Shown: positions 15,147 to 23,962, numbered from the stretch's first letter. The stretch: DNA of 64,000 nucleotides from Streptomyces roseolilacinus (GCF_014649335.1 NZ_BMSV01000016.1:1-64000), one strand, 5' to 3'. Notes: generated by a model not told the origin, from the sequence alone. Program-made: numbers and translations.

Positions 15147-16238
15147 TCAGACGACCCGGTGGGTCCAGCCGTGGGTGTCCTCCGCCGCGCCCGTCTGGAT
15201 GTCCAGCAGGGCCCTGCGGAGCCTCAGGGTGACCTCGCCCGGCTGCCCGTCGCCCTGCGTCCACTCGCCGCCGGCGGACTTGACCGCGCCGACCGGGGTG
15301 ATCACCGCGGCCGTGCCGCAGGCGAAGACCTCCGTGAGGGTGCCGTTCTCCGTGTCGCGGCGCCACTGGTCGGTGGAGATGCGGCCCTCCTCCGGCTCGT
15401 AGCCGAGGTCGCGGGCGACCTGGAGCAGGGAGGCGCGGGTGATGCCCGCCAGGAGGGAGCCGGTCAGCTCCGGGGTGACGATCTTGTTCCCGTACACGAA
15501 GTACAGGTTCATGCCGCCCATCTCCTCGACCCACCGGTGCTCCAGCGCGTCGAGCCAGACGACCTGGTCGCAGCCCTTCTCCGCGGCTTCGGCCTGGGCC
15601 AGCAGGGACGCGGCGTAGTTGCCGCCGGTCTTGGCGAAGCCCATGCCGCCGGGGACGGCGCGGACGTAGTTGTCCGACAGCCAGACGGAGACCGGCTTGA
15701 CGCCGCCGGGGAAGTACGCGCCGGCGGGCGACGCGATGACGATGAACAGGTACTCGTTGGCCGGGCGGACGCCCAGCCCGACCTCCGCGGCGATCATGAA
15801 GGGGCGCAGGTACAGGGACTCCTCGCCGCCGTGCGGCGGGACCCACTCCGCGTCCTGCCGGACCAGCGCGTCGCACGCGGCGACGAAGGTCTCGACGGGC
15901 AGCTCGGGCATGGCCAGGCGGCGGGCGGAGATCTGGAAGCGCTCGGCGTTGGCCTCGGGGCGGAACAGCGAGATCGAGCCGTCGGGGCGGCGGTACGCCT
16001 TCAGCCCCTCGAAGATCTCCTGCGCGTAGTGCAGGGTCATGTTGGCGGGGTCGATGGACAGCGGGGCGTACGGCGTGAGCTGCGCGTCGTGCCAGCCCCG
16101 GCCCTCCGTCCACTTGATGGTCACCATGTGGTCGGTGAAGTGGCGGCCGAAGCCGGGGTTGGCCAGGATCGCCTCGCGCTGAACGGCGGACAGCGGGTTC
16201 GAGGAGGGCTTGAGCTCGATCGTCGTGGGCGTCGTCAT
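15147..16238 (-). CDS. ilvE: Branched-chain amino acid aminotransferase
   Basis: A 363-residue fold-type IV PLP enzyme. It interconverts branched-chain 2-oxo acids and Leu, Ile and Val using glutamate. 'GFAKTGGNYAASL' carries the PLP Lys; 'YLRPFMIAAEVGLGV' and 'FACGTAAVITPVG' are typical of the family. ATG at 16238 is preferred (gaagga 10 bases upstream), although an in-frame GTG at 16256 is possible. It is transcribed from a promoter at 16359-16388. A 19-codon upstream frame (16281-16340, MRYCSDVLTAAASAAGAAA) follows the likely start of transcription, but its codons do not point to branched-chain control. leuB lies upstream with its own terminator, so ilvE is probably a separate unit. Confidence 0.93.
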   Translation of the reverse strand: MTTPTTIELKPSSNPLSAVQREAILANPGFGRHFTDHMVTIKWTEGRGWHDAQLTPYAPLSIDPANMTLHYAQEIFEGLKAYRRPDGSISLFRPEANAERFQISARRLAMPELPVETFVAACDALVRQDAEWVPPHGGEESLYLRPFMIAAEVGLGVRPANEYLFIVIASPAGAYFPGGVKPVSVWLSDNYVRAVPGGMGFAKTGGNYAASLLAQAEAAEKGCDQVVWLDALEHRWVEEMGGMNLYFVYGNKIVTPELTGSLLAGITRASLLQVARDLGYEPEEGRISTDQWRRDTENGTLTEVFACGTAAVITPVGAVKSAGGEWTQGDGQPGEVTLRLRRALLDIQTGAAEDTHGWTHRVV

Positions 16239-16358
16239 GAGTGCTGTGTCCTTCACCGGTGTGTGTGGGTCGGACCGCGCTCACGCCGCCGCTCCAGCCG
16301 CTGACGCTGCTGCTGTTAGGACGTCCGAGCAATACCGCATGCCGCGGCCCCGCGTCCG

Positions 16359-16388
16359 ATTATCGCTCGGAGGGGCATGGCGGGGAAA
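16359..16388 (-). promoter_or_regulatory. Likely ilvE promoter
   Basis: On the minus strand -35 TTTCCC (16388-16383) and -10 GATAAT (16364-16359) are 18 bp apart, about 120 bases before the ilvE start. The -10 is close to consensus. The -35 is weak. Confidence 0.5.
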
Positions 16389-16421
16389 CGGGTGCGGCGC
16401 GGTCCGGGGTTCGATGGTGCA

Positions 16422-16451
16422 CCCGGCGGCCGCACAGGAGAAGCCGCCGGG
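16422..16451 (-). terminator. Hairpin terminator after leuB
   Basis: Perfect 9-bp arms cccggcggc (16422-16430) and gccgccggg (16443-16451) with a 12-base loop, 45 bases after the leuB stop. Confidence 0.55.
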
Positions 16452-16496
16452 CGCTGCTGCGACCCGGCGGCTGTGTCTGGTGGTCCAGTCGACGGG

Positions 16497-17540
16497 TCAG
16501 TTCGCCACGCGTACCGCGAGCGCGTCGCCGATCTCGTCCGTGGTGCGCGCGGCGGCGCCGGCCCGCTCGGTGAGGTCGGCGGCGACCGCCTCCTCGACGC
16601 GGTCGGCCTCGGTCTCGTAGCCGAGGTGGCGCAGCAGGAGCGCGACGGAGAGGACCGTCGCGGTGGGGTCGGCCTTGCCCTGGCCCGCGATGTCGGGCGC
16701 GGAGCCGTGGACGGGCTCGAACATCGACGGGAACGCGCCCGTCGGGTTGACGTTGCCGGACGCGGCCAGGCCGATGCCGCCGGTCACGGCGGCGGCGAGG
16801 TCGGTGAGGATGTCACCGAAGAGGTTGTCGGTGACGATGACGTCGAAGCGCTCGGGTTGCGTGACGAAGAAGATCGTCGCGGCGTCGACGTGCAGGTAGT
16901 CGGTGGTGACCTCGGGGTACTCCTCGCCGACCCGGTCGAAGGTGTTCTTCCACAGGTGGCCGGCGTGGACGAGGACGTTGTTCTTGTGGACGAGCGTCAG
17001 CTTCCTGCGGGGGCGGGCCTTGGCCCGCTCGTACGCGTCGCGCACGACGCGCTCGACGCCGTACGCCGTGTTGACGCTGACCTCCGTGGCGACCTCGGCG
17101 GGCGTGCCGGTGCGCAGGCTGCCGCCGTTGCCCGTGTACGGGCCCTCGGTGCCCTCGCGCACGACGACGAAGTCGATCTCGGGGCTGCCCGCCAGCGGGG
17201 TCGCGGTGTGCGGGAAGAGCTTCGAGGGGCGCAGGTTCACGTAGTGGTCGAAGGCGAAGCGCAGCTTCAGCAGCAGGCCCCGCTCCAGCACGCCGGCCGG
17301 CACGGACGGGTCGCCGATCGCGCCGAGGAGGATGGCGTCGTGGCCCTTGAGGGACTCCAGCTCCGCCTCGGGGAGGGTCTCCCCCGTGCGGTGCCAGCGC
17401 TGGGCGCCGAGGTCGTACTCCCGGGTCTCCAGCTTCACGTCCTGCGGGAGGACCGCGGACAGGACCTTGAGCCCCTGGGACACGACCTCCCGGCCGATGC
17501 CGTCACCGGGGATCACTGCGAGATTGATGCTGCGAGCCAT
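16497..17540 (-). CDS. leuB: 3-isopropylmalate dehydrogenase
   Basis: A 347-residue NAD-dependent beta-decarboxylating dehydrogenase. It oxidises 3-isopropylmalate in leucine synthesis and can also act on citramalate-derived 3-methylmalate in the cimA route. 'VIPGDGIGREVV' is the N-terminal signature; 'DNLFGDILTDLAA' binds metal and substrate; 'EPVHGSAPDIAGQGKADPTA' is the cofactor loop of the IPMDH/IDH family. ATG at 17540. It lies 111 bases after a small-protein gene, with a GC-rich hairpin between them, so co-transcription is uncertain. The leuC/leuD isomerase genes are not in this window. Confidence 0.95.
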   Translation of the reverse strand: MARSINLAVIPGDGIGREVVSQGLKVLSAVLPQDVKLETREYDLGAQRWHRTGETLPEAELESLKGHDAILLGAIGDPSVPAGVLERGLLLKLRFAFDHYVNLRPSKLFPHTATPLAGSPEIDFVVVREGTEGPYTGNGGSLRTGTPAEVATEVSVNTAYGVERVVRDAYERAKARPRRKLTLVHKNNVLVHAGHLWKNTFDRVGEEYPEVTTDYLHVDAATIFFVTQPERFDVIVTDNLFGDILTDLAAAVTGGIGLAASGNVNPTGAFPSMFEPVHGSAPDIAGQGKADPTATVLSVALLLRHLGYETEADRVEEAVAADLTERAGAAARTTDEIGDALAVRVAN

Positions 17541-17651
17541 GGCCGCACCCTACTCCTCGTCCCATTGCCTGACACACGCCGTCCACCATTCGGACGGGCG
17601 GTGTGCCGGACGGCGGCGGCACCGCGGTGCGCGGCCGTCCGGGCGGGAGGG

Positions 17652-17795
17652 TCAGTGGCCGGTGGAGCCGCCGTTGTCGCGGCGGTCCAGGGCGCGCTGG
17701 AGGGCGGCGGCGGCGTTCTTGCGCTCGGTCTCGGTGGGCCGGCTGCCCGCCTGGCGGGCACGGCGGACACGGGGGGAGGCGGTGGCGGCGTTCAT
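17652..17795 (-). CDS. Small conserved Streptomyces protein (47 residues)
   Basis: A short frame from ATG at 17795, with gagga at a good distance, to TGA at 17654-17652. The product starts MNAATASPRVRRARQAG and continues with a helical, Arg/Ala-rich sequence ending NGGSTGH. Codon use is strongly GC3-biased, which supports real coding. I recognise no domain. Its 5' flank (17796-17940) has no other gene. Confidence 0.7.
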   Translation of the reverse strand: MNAATASPRVRRARQAGSRPTETERKNAAAALQRALDRRDNGGSTGH

Positions 17796-18022
17796 GGCGG
17801 GACTCCTCGACAGGGCGGATGCGGGGGAGGCGCCGGAAGGGGCGGGGAGCGCTGCCGCAGGGGTGGCCTGCCGGGGGCACCGCGCTCTCGACCGCCGTTC
17901 GCTGATGGAGCGAGACGTTCGGCTCCTACCAAGCTAAGCGAGCGCGCCGCCACTGTCTCCACGATTACTCGGACTTCCTACTATCTGAGACGGCCCGCCC
18001 GCCGGGGCCCGCCGCGGCGGGG

Positions 18023-18571
18023 TCACAGCACGTCGCCGTCGCGCCAGTCGAACTGCAGGGGCCCGGCCTCCGGCGCGGGCAGCGGCCGCCCGGCGGCGGG
18101 GCGCAGGAACGTGCAGTCCTCCTCGTCCGCCAGGTGGGCCACGCCCTGCGGGCCGTACCCCTCGACGCGGCCGTTCCACAGGTGCCAGCCGCGCGAGCGG
18201 TAGAGCAGGGCACCCTCGTCGGACGCGGACAGGGCGCCGAAGTCGTACGCGCCGTCGACGACCTCCTCCAGCGCCGTCATCACCCGGGCGCCCAGCCCCT
18301 GCCGGCGGCGCTCCGCCCGTACGCCCACGGCCTCGACGTACCCGACGCGGTGGGCGCGCCCGGCGTGCACGACGCGGCGCATGACGACGCTGCCGTGCGC
18401 GACGATCCGTCCGTCGGCGTCCTCGACGTAGGCGTGGACGCCGCCGAGGCCGTGCTCCCAGTCCTCCTCGCTCAGGTCGCCGTCGAAGGCGTCCTCGAGC
18501 GCGGCGCGGATCGCGGTGAGCACGGCCGGCTTCAACTCGTAGGTGTGGGCGGTACGGAGACGATCACTCAT
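18023..18571 (-). CDS. AAC(2')-I-type aminoglycoside/aminocyclitol N-acetyltransferase homologue
   Basis: A 182-residue GNAT-fold protein. It matches the mycobacterial AAC(2')-Ic family across its length: 'FDGDLSEEDWEHGLGGVHAYV' near residue 30, 'VGYVEAVGVRAERRRQGLGARVM' as the acetyl-CoA loop, 'GALSASDEGALLYRSRGW', and the diagnostic C-terminus 'FDWRDGDVL' (mycobacterial enzymes end in DWRAGDVW). The family 2'-N-acetylates gentamicin- and tobramycin-like drugs, but native substrates may be cell-wall or metabolic amines. ATG at 18571 is chosen over GTG at 18580. It stands alone, without resistance or mobile genes nearby, so it is probably intrinsic. Confidence 0.85.
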   Translation of the reverse strand: MSDRLRTAHTYELKPAVLTAIRAALEDAFDGDLSEEDWEHGLGGVHAYVEDADGRIVAHGSVVMRRVVHAGRAHRVGYVEAVGVRAERRRQGLGARVMTALEEVVDGAYDFGALSASDEGALLYRSRGWHLWNGRVEGYGPQGVAHLADEEDCTFLRPAAGRPLPAPEAGPLQFDWRDGDVL

Positions 18572-18611
18572 ACCGCCCACTGTGGCACCACTCCCGCCGC
18601 GGCGGGGCGGC

Positions 18612-19685
18612 TCAGTACACGTTCACGCCATAGGCGGCGAGGGCCTCGCGCACCGGCTGGTGGATGGCCGAGCCGTTGGTCCCCGTGCAGCCGGAGCTGC
18701 CGGAGTGGATGCCGAGGGCGACGGAGCCGGCGAAGTGGGCGCCGCCGCTGTCGCCGCCGGCGGAGCAGGCGGTGGTGCGGACCATGCCGTAGACGGGGCC
18801 GTCGCTGTAGTTGACCGTGACGTTCACGGCGGTGACGGTGCCGCTGGTGACCTTGGTGGTGGAGCCGCTCTTCTTGAGGGACTGGCCGACGACCGCGTCG
18901 GCGGCGGAGGCGATGTCCTGGAAGCTCCCGTTGTGGAGGGTGACGCTGCCGGGGGTGTTCGCCGTGTCGGTGTAGCGCACGAGCCCGTAGTCGTTGGTCG
19001 GGAAGCTGGTGCCCTCGCGGACGCCGACGGAGGCGCCGCCGGAGGTGGCGGCCCAGGTCGAGGAGATGTTGGTGCAGTGGCCGGCGGTCAGGAAGTACCG
19101 GACGCCGTTCTTGGTGACGTTGAAGGCGGCCGAGCAGCGCGAGCCGCCGCCGTAGATGGCGTCGCCGCCGGCCACCTCGCGCGTGAAGACGCCGGGGACG
19201 CGGGTGACGCGCACGGCGCCGTCCAGGGAGGCGGCGACCTTGTGGAGCCGGGCCATGTCGCGGGCGGAGACCGACGAGTCGGCCTCGACCGCGATCTGGT
19301 TGGTGCGCGGGTCCAGGCCCCAGGAGGTGCCGGCGATCTTGGCCCGGGCCTCCAGGGCGGCCACGGCGGCGTCCAGGCGGGCGGCGTCGCGCCGGACGTG
19401 CCGGGGGGTGGCGCCGGCGGCGCGGACCTTCGCGGCGGCGGCCTCGGTGGTGACGGTGACGACGAGTTCGCCGGTCTCGGCGTCGACGTAGGTGCCGGCG
19501 CTGTCGTCGCCGAGAGCGCGCTCGACGGCGGCGTCGAGGGCGTGCAGGGCGGCCGCGTCGGGGGCGGGGGCGGGGGCGGGGGCGAGGGGGGCGTCCGAGG
19601 CTCCGGCCGGGGTGGCGCCGAGGCCGAGGGAGGCGGCGACGAGCAGGGCGGACAGTCCGGTGCGCGCACGGGTGGTGCGTCTCAT
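18612..19685 (-). CDS. Secreted streptogrisin-like serine protease (S1) precursor
   Basis: A 357-residue pre-pro-protease. Signal peptide 1-30 (RRTTRAR start, hydrophobic core, AGAS); an alpha-lytic-type pro-domain (about 40-165) that folds the protease and is then cut off; and a mature domain from about Val171 (VAGGDAIYGGGSRCS, like the IAGG start of S. griseus proteases). Catalytic triad: His203 in LTAGHC, Asp232 in NDYGLV, Ser313 in GGDSGG. Four Cys can form the usual disulfides. There is no C-terminal binding domain. The gene is single. A palindromic atgaacctttcat (19740-19752) next to ttgaca lies in its upstream region. Confidence 0.93.
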   Translation of the reverse strand: MRRTTRARTGLSALLVAASLGLGATPAGASDAPLAPAPAPAPDAAALHALDAAVERALGDDSAGTYVDAETGELVVTVTTEAAAAKVRAAGATPRHVRRDAARLDAAVAALEARAKIAGTSWGLDPRTNQIAVEADSSVSARDMARLHKVAASLDGAVRVTRVPGVFTREVAGGDAIYGGGSRCSAAFNVTKNGVRYFLTAGHCTNISSTWAATSGGASVGVREGTSFPTNDYGLVRYTDTANTPGSVTLHNGSFQDIASAADAVVGQSLKKSGSTTKVTSGTVTAVNVTVNYSDGPVYGMVRTTACSAGGDSGGAHFAGSVALGIHSGSSGCTGTNGSAIHQPVREALAAYGVNVY

Positions 19686-19803
19686 GCCGGGGGCTCCTTC
19701 GTCGGTGGCGGGTGGGGACTACCGAGGAAGGAATTTGACATGAACCTTTCATTGCCGCAAGGGTGCGGACCCGCCATCCCGCGGCCGGGCGGCGGACATG
19801 GAG

Positions 19804-19841
19804 ACCGCCCCCGCCCGGCGTGGGGGCCGGAGGGGGGCGGT
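19804..19841 (-). terminator. Hairpin terminator after pruA
   Basis: An accgccccc / ggggggcggt inverted repeat (about 19804-19841) lies 35-70 bases after the pruA stop. A second small stem, ggcccgtgcgggcc, is even closer to the stop. Confidence 0.5.
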
Positions 19842-19874
19842 GTCGGGGGCGGCCCGTGCGGGCCGGGGCTCGGG

Positions 19875-21506
19875 TCAGCCCATGTGCGGGTAGCCGTACT
19901 CGGTCGGCGGGACCAGCGTCTCCTTGATCGCGCGGGTCAGGGTCCAGCGCATCAGGTTCTGCGGGGCGCCGGCCTTGTCGTTGGTGCCGGAGGCGCGGCC
20001 GCCGCCGAAGGGCTGCTGGCCGACGACGGCACCGGTCGACTTGTCGTTGATGTAGAAGTTGCCCGCGGCGTACCGCAGCTTCTCCATCGTGTACGCGGCG
20101 GCGGCGCGGTCCTTGGCGATGACCGAACCGGTCAGCGCGTAGGCGGAGACCGACTCCATCTGGTCGAGCATGGCGTCGTACCGGTCGTCCTCGTACACGT
20201 GCACGGCGAGGATCGGGCCGAAGTACTCCTCCCGGAAGACCTCGTTCTCCGGGTCGGTGCACTCGATGACGGTCGGGCGGACGAAGTAGCCGACCGAGTC
20301 GTCGTACGTGCCGCCGGCGACGATCGTGCAGGTCGGGTCGGCCTTGGCGCGGTCGATCGCGGCCTTGTTCTTGGCGAACGCGCGCTCGTCGATGACGGCG
20401 CCGACGAAGTTCGTCAGGTCGGTGACGTCACCCATCCTGATGCCGTCGACCTCGGCCGCGAACTCCTCCTTGAAGCCGGAGTTCCAGATCGAGGCGGGGA
20501 TGTACGCGCGCGAGGTGGCCGAGCACTTCTGGCCCTGGAACTCGAAGGCGCCGCGGGTCAGCGCGGTCTTCAGGACGGCGGGGTCGGCGCTCGGGTGCGC
20601 GACGACGAAGTCCTTGCCGCCGGTCTCGCCGACGATCCGCGGGTAGGAGCGGTACTTCTCGATGTTGTTGCCGACGGTCTTCCACAGGTACCGGAAGGTG
20701 CGCGTCGAGCCGGTGAAGTGGATGCCGGCGAGCATCGGGTGCTCCAGGGCCACCTCGGAGACGGCGATGCCGTCGCCGGTCACCAGGTTGATGACGCCCT
20801 TGGGCAGGCCGGCCTCCTCCAGCAGCTCCATGAGCAGCACGGCGGCGTGGGTCTGCGTCGGGGACGGCTTCCACACGACGACGTTGCCCATGAGGGCGGG
20901 GGCGGTCGGCAGGTTGCCGGCGATCGCGGTGAAGTTGAACGGCGTGATCGCGTAGACGAAGCCCTCCAGCGGGCGGTGGTCCAGGCGGTTCCACACGCCG
21001 GGCGCGTTCGCCGGGGGCTGCTCGGCGAGCAGGTCGCGGGCGTACTTGACGTTGAAGCGCCAGAAGTCGACGAGCTCGCACGGCGTGTCGATCTCGGCCT
21101 GCTGGGCGGTCTTCGACTGGCCGAGCATCGTGGAGGCGGCCAGCGTCTCGCGCCACGGGCCGGCCAGCAGCTCGGCGGCGCGCAGGAAGATCGCGGCACG
21201 GTCGTCGAAGGCCATCGCGCGCCAGGCCGGGGCGGCGGCCAGGGCGGCGTCGACCGCGTCCTGGGCGTCCTGGCGGGTGGCCGCGGCGAAGGTGCCGATG
21301 ACGGCCCGGTGGTTGTGCGGCTGGACGACGTCCACCCGCTCGCCGCCGCCCATGCGCTTGACGCCGCCGATGGTCATCGGCAGGTCGATCGGGTTCTCGG
21401 CCAGCTCCTTGAGCTTGGCCTCCAGGCGGGTCCGCTCGGCGGAGCCGGGGGCGTAGCCGTGCACCGGCTCGTTGACCGGGGCGGGAACCTGGGTCACAGC
21501 GTCCAT
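19875..21506 (-). CDS. pruA: L-glutamate gamma-semialdehyde (1-pyrroline-5-carboxylate) dehydrogenase
   Basis: A 543-residue aldehyde dehydrogenase of the P5CDH class, the second step of proline degradation to glutamate. 'VWKPSPTQTHAAVLLMELL' and 'FTGSTRTFRYLW' belong to the NAD fold. 'GETGGKDFVVAHPSADP' holds the conserved Glu, and 'FEFQGQKCSATSRAYIP' holds the catalytic Cys. ATG at 21506. It lies 56 bases after the proline dehydrogenase gene on the same strand and is surely in one operon with it. Actinobacteria encode the two activities separately rather than as a fused PutA. Confidence 0.95.
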   Translation of the reverse strand: MDAVTQVPAPVNEPVHGYAPGSAERTRLEAKLKELAENPIDLPMTIGGVKRMGGGERVDVVQPHNHRAVIGTFAAATRQDAQDAVDAALAAAPAWRAMAFDDRAAIFLRAAELLAGPWRETLAASTMLGQSKTAQQAEIDTPCELVDFWRFNVKYARDLLAEQPPANAPGVWNRLDHRPLEGFVYAITPFNFTAIAGNLPTAPALMGNVVVWKPSPTQTHAAVLLMELLEEAGLPKGVINLVTGDGIAVSEVALEHPMLAGIHFTGSTRTFRYLWKTVGNNIEKYRSYPRIVGETGGKDFVVAHPSADPAVLKTALTRGAFEFQGQKCSATSRAYIPASIWNSGFKEEFAAEVDGIRMGDVTDLTNFVGAVIDERAFAKNKAAIDRAKADPTCTIVAGGTYDDSVGYFVRPTVIECTDPENEVFREEYFGPILAVHVYEDDRYDAMLDQMESVSAYALTGSVIAKDRAAAAYTMEKLRYAAGNFYINDKSTGAVVGQQPFGGGRASGTNDKAGAPQNLMRWTLTRAIKETLVPPTEYGYPHMG

Positions 21507-21562
21507 GGGTCTCGTAACTCCTTGGGTGAGGGTGTCAGGGGCGTGGCCCCACGGGCTCCGGG

Positions 21563-22489
21563 TCAGTTCTTGGTGATCATCGAGCGGACGAAGAACAGCA
21601 GGTTGGCCGGCTTCTCGGCGAGACGGCGCATGAAGTAGCCGTACCAGTCGGTCCCGTACGCCGTGTAGACCCGCATCCGGTGGCCCTCGGCGGCCAGCCG
21701 GAGGTGCTCCTCACTGCGGATGCCGTACAGCATCTGGAACTCGTACTCGTCCAGTTTGCGCCCGTGGGAGCGCGCGAGCTCCTGCGTGATGGCGATGAGC
21801 CGCGGGTCGTGCGAGCCGATCATGGGGTAGCCCTCGCCCGCCATGAGGATCTTCAGGATGCGGACGTACGCCTTGTCGATCTCCGCCTTGTCCTGGTACG
21901 CGACGGAGGCGGGCTCCTTGTAGGCCCCCTTCACCAGGCGGACGCGGCTGCCGTTCGCGGCGAGGCGGCGGGCGTCCTCCTCGGTGCGGAAGAGGTAGGC
22001 CTGGATGACGCAGCCGGTCTGCGGGAAGTCCTTCCGCAGCTCCTCGTGGATGGCGAACATCGAGTCGAGGGTGGTGTGGTCCTCGGCGTCCAGCGTGACG
22101 GTGGTGCCGATCGCGGCGGCCGCCTCGACGACGGGGCGGACGTTGGCGAGGGCCAGCTCGTGGCCGCCCTCCAGCGCTTGGCCGAACATCGACAGCTTGA
22201 CGGACATCTCGGCCTTCGGGCCCAGGCCCAGCGGCTCCAGGCGCCGGACGAGCTCCAGGTAGGCGTCGCGGGCGGCGGTGGCCTGCTCGGGGGTGGTGAT
22301 GTCCTCGCCGACCACGTCCAGGGTGACTTCGAGGCCCTTGTCCGCGAGATCCGTGACGATGGGGATGACCTGGTCGACCGTCTCCCCGGGGATGAACCGG
22401 TCGACGACCGGCTTGGTCACCGGGGCCGCCGACACAATGCGGCGCATCTTGTCGCTGCGCGAAGCGGCGAGGATCACGGGACCCAGCAC
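21563..22489 (-). CDS. Proline dehydrogenase
   Basis: A 308-residue monofunctional FAD enzyme that oxidises proline to 1-pyrroline-5-carboxylate and passes electrons to quinones. The barrel motifs 'SVKLSMFG', 'TLDAEDHTTLDSM', 'VRLVKGAYKEP' and the C-terminal 'YGTDWYGYFMRRLAEKPANL' (flavin and substrate contacts of the PRODH family) are all present. GTG at 22489 is preceded by ggagg at a good spacing and matches the usual short N-terminus. It is first in the operon with pruA and divergent from the PucR-type regulator. The product is reactive, so close coupling to pruA is expected. Confidence 0.93.
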   Translation of the reverse strand: MLGPVILAASRSDKMRRIVSAAPVTKPVVDRFIPGETVDQVIPIVTDLADKGLEVTLDVVGEDITTPEQATAARDAYLELVRRLEPLGLGPKAEMSVKLSMFGQALEGGHELALANVRPVVEAAAAIGTTVTLDAEDHTTLDSMFAIHEELRKDFPQTGCVIQAYLFRTEEDARRLAANGSRVRLVKGAYKEPASVAYQDKAEIDKAYVRILKILMAGEGYPMIGSHDPRLIAITQELARSHGRKLDEYEFQMLYGIRSEEHLRLAAEGHRMRVYTAYGTDWYGYFMRRLAEKPANLLFFVRSMITKN

Positions 22490-22605
22490 GGGGCACCTCC
22501 ACGAACAGGGATTGACAACAGGACGGAACGGCCGGAAACCGACGGAACGGAAACGGCACGGAGAACCACCGTGAAACCTAAGGATCGCCCCGGACGCAGG
22601 CCATC

Positions 22606-22651
22606 GACAGCTGTCACGCATCCGCGCCGCGGATCTCAGACATCTGTCTGA
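22606..22651. promoter_or_regulatory. Dyads between the put operon and its divergent regulator
   Basis: gacagctgtc (22606-22615) is a perfect 10-bp palindrome, and tcagac-atct-gtctga (22636-22651) has perfect 6-bp arms. Both lie in the 182-bp gap shared by the divergent proline dehydrogenase and PucR-type genes and share the elements cagac/gtctg and gacag/ctgtc. They are candidate binding sites for the regulator. Confidence 0.5.
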
Positions 22652-22671
22652 AGCGGTGGCAGAATGTCCGG

Positions 22672-23874
22672 GTGAAGGGCGACTACCAAGAACTGGTCGA
22701 CGAGATCTCGACGCTCCTCGGCGCCCCGGCCACGCTGGAGAACCGGGATTTCGGACTGATCGCCTTCGGCGCGCACGACAGCGACGACACCTCCGCCATG
22801 GACCCGGTCCGCACGCGGTCGATCCTCACCCGGAAGTCCACGCCCGCCGTACGGGCCTGGTTCGAGGGGTTCGGCATCGCCCGCGCGACCGGCCCCGTGC
22901 GGATCCCGGCCGCGCCGGACGCGGGCGTGTACCGGGACCGCCTCTGCCTGCCCGTGCGCCACCGGGGTGTCGTCCTCGGGTACGTGTGGCTGCTCGACAC
23001 CTCGCCCGGCCCGGCCCCGGAGCGGCTCGCGGCGGCCATGGAGGTGGCCGCCCGCATCGGGGCGCTGCTCGCCGACGAGGAGCGGGCCGGCTCCGACCTG
23101 TCGCGGGAGCTGCGGGCCGCGCTGACCGCGGAGCGGGAGTGGCAGTACGACCTGGCGCTGGCCGCGCTGCGCTCGGCGCTGGGCGCGGGCGCGGACGGGC
23201 CGCACGCCCTGGTGTGCGTCGCCCCGTGGCCGGGCGGCGACAGCCCCTCGGTCCGTACGGCCCCGGGCGCGGCCGCCCTGTGCACGGTGCCGTGGCCGGA
23301 CGCGGGCGCGCCGGGGCCGGGCGACCGGGGGTCGGACGGCCGGGTGGCGGGGGGCCGGGCCCTGGGCGTCCTGGTGCGCCTCCGCTCCGCCGAGGCCCTC
23401 TCCCCCGCGCTGACGGCCGGCGCCCGGCTGTGCGACGCGGCCGGGCCGGGCGCCGCGGCCGGGGTGGCCGCCCCGCGGCGCGGCCTGCCGGAGCTGGGCG
23501 CGGCCTGGGCGGAGGCCGTGTCGGCGGCGCGGGCGGCGCTGGCCGAGCCGCGCCTGGGTCCGGTCGCGCCCTGGGCGTCCGTCGGCCCGTACCGGCTGCT
23601 CACCGCCCTCCCCGCGGGGGCCGCCGAGGACCCGGCGGTACGGCCGCTGCTGGGCCGCGCGCACACCGAACTGGCCCGCACCGCCGAGGTGTTCCTCGAC
23701 CACGCGGGGCAGGCCGGCCGCGCGGCCGCGGCGCTGGGCGTCCACCGGCAGACCCTGTACTACCGGCTCTCGCGGGTGGAGCAGCTCACCGGCCTGGACC
23801 TCGACAGCGGCGAGGACCGGCTGCTGCTGCACATGACGCTGAAGGCCCACCGCCTGCGGGGTGGAGCCGGGTAA
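22672..23874 (+). CDS. PucR-type transcriptional regulator of proline catabolism
   Basis: A 400-residue protein with an N-terminal sensory half (about 1-140, no recognised catalytic site), a GGDEF-like/CdaR linker region and a C-terminal PucR-type helix-turn-helix: 'HAGQAGRAAAALGVHRQTLYYRLSRVEQLTG' (about 350-385). Its position, divergent from proline dehydrogenase/pruA with dyads between, indicates proline-responsive control of those genes, as known for PutR-like PucR proteins in other bacteria. GTG at 22672 sits close to the predicted operator, which suggests autoregulation. The ligand-binding claim is inference. Confidence 0.85.
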   Translation: MKGDYQELVDEISTLLGAPATLENRDFGLIAFGAHDSDDTSAMDPVRTRSILTRKSTPAVRAWFEGFGIARATGPVRIPAAPDAGVYRDRLCLPVRHRGVVLGYVWLLDTSPGPAPERLAAAMEVAARIGALLADEERAGSDLSRELRAALTAEREWQYDLALAALRSALGAGADGPHALVCVAPWPGGDSPSVRTAPGAAALCTVPWPDAGAPGPGDRGSDGRVAGGRALGVLVRLRSAEALSPALTAGARLCDAAGPGAAAGVAAPRRGLPELGAAWAEAVSAARAALAEPRLGPVAPWASVGPYRLLTALPAGAAEDPAVRPLLGRAHTELARTAEVFLDHAGQAGRAAAALGVHRQTLYYRLSRVEQLTGLDLDSGEDRLLLHMTLKAHRLRGGAG

Positions 23875-23887
23875 GCGCTTCACGTCT

Positions 23888-23916
23888 CAGTTGTTGAAAA
23901 CAATAATCATTATGCT
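23888..23916 (+). promoter_or_regulatory. Fur-family-like operator at the ABC/MFS operon promoter
   Basis: ataat-c-attat (23903-23913) is a perfect 5-1-5 palindrome equal to the core of the classical Fur box. It is embedded in the A/T-rich run ttgaaaacaataatcattat. A -10 hexamer TATGCT (23911-23916) overlaps it, with cagttg 17 bp upstream as a weak -35. Such an A/T-rich palindrome is striking in this genome. In Streptomyces iron is mostly handled by DtxR-type DmdR proteins, so Zur, Nur or another Fur-family member is more likely to bind. Confidence 0.6.
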
Positions 23917-23962
23917 AGCGTCCGGGCACCGCGACCGTCCCCCTGCCCGGAAGGGTGCTCCC

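Noticed and set aside
16281..16340. 19-codon upstream frame as an ilvE attenuation peptide
   Set aside because: It is Ala-rich with no run of branched-chain codons, and there is no U-tract terminator between it and ilvE. Mentioned under ilvE only.
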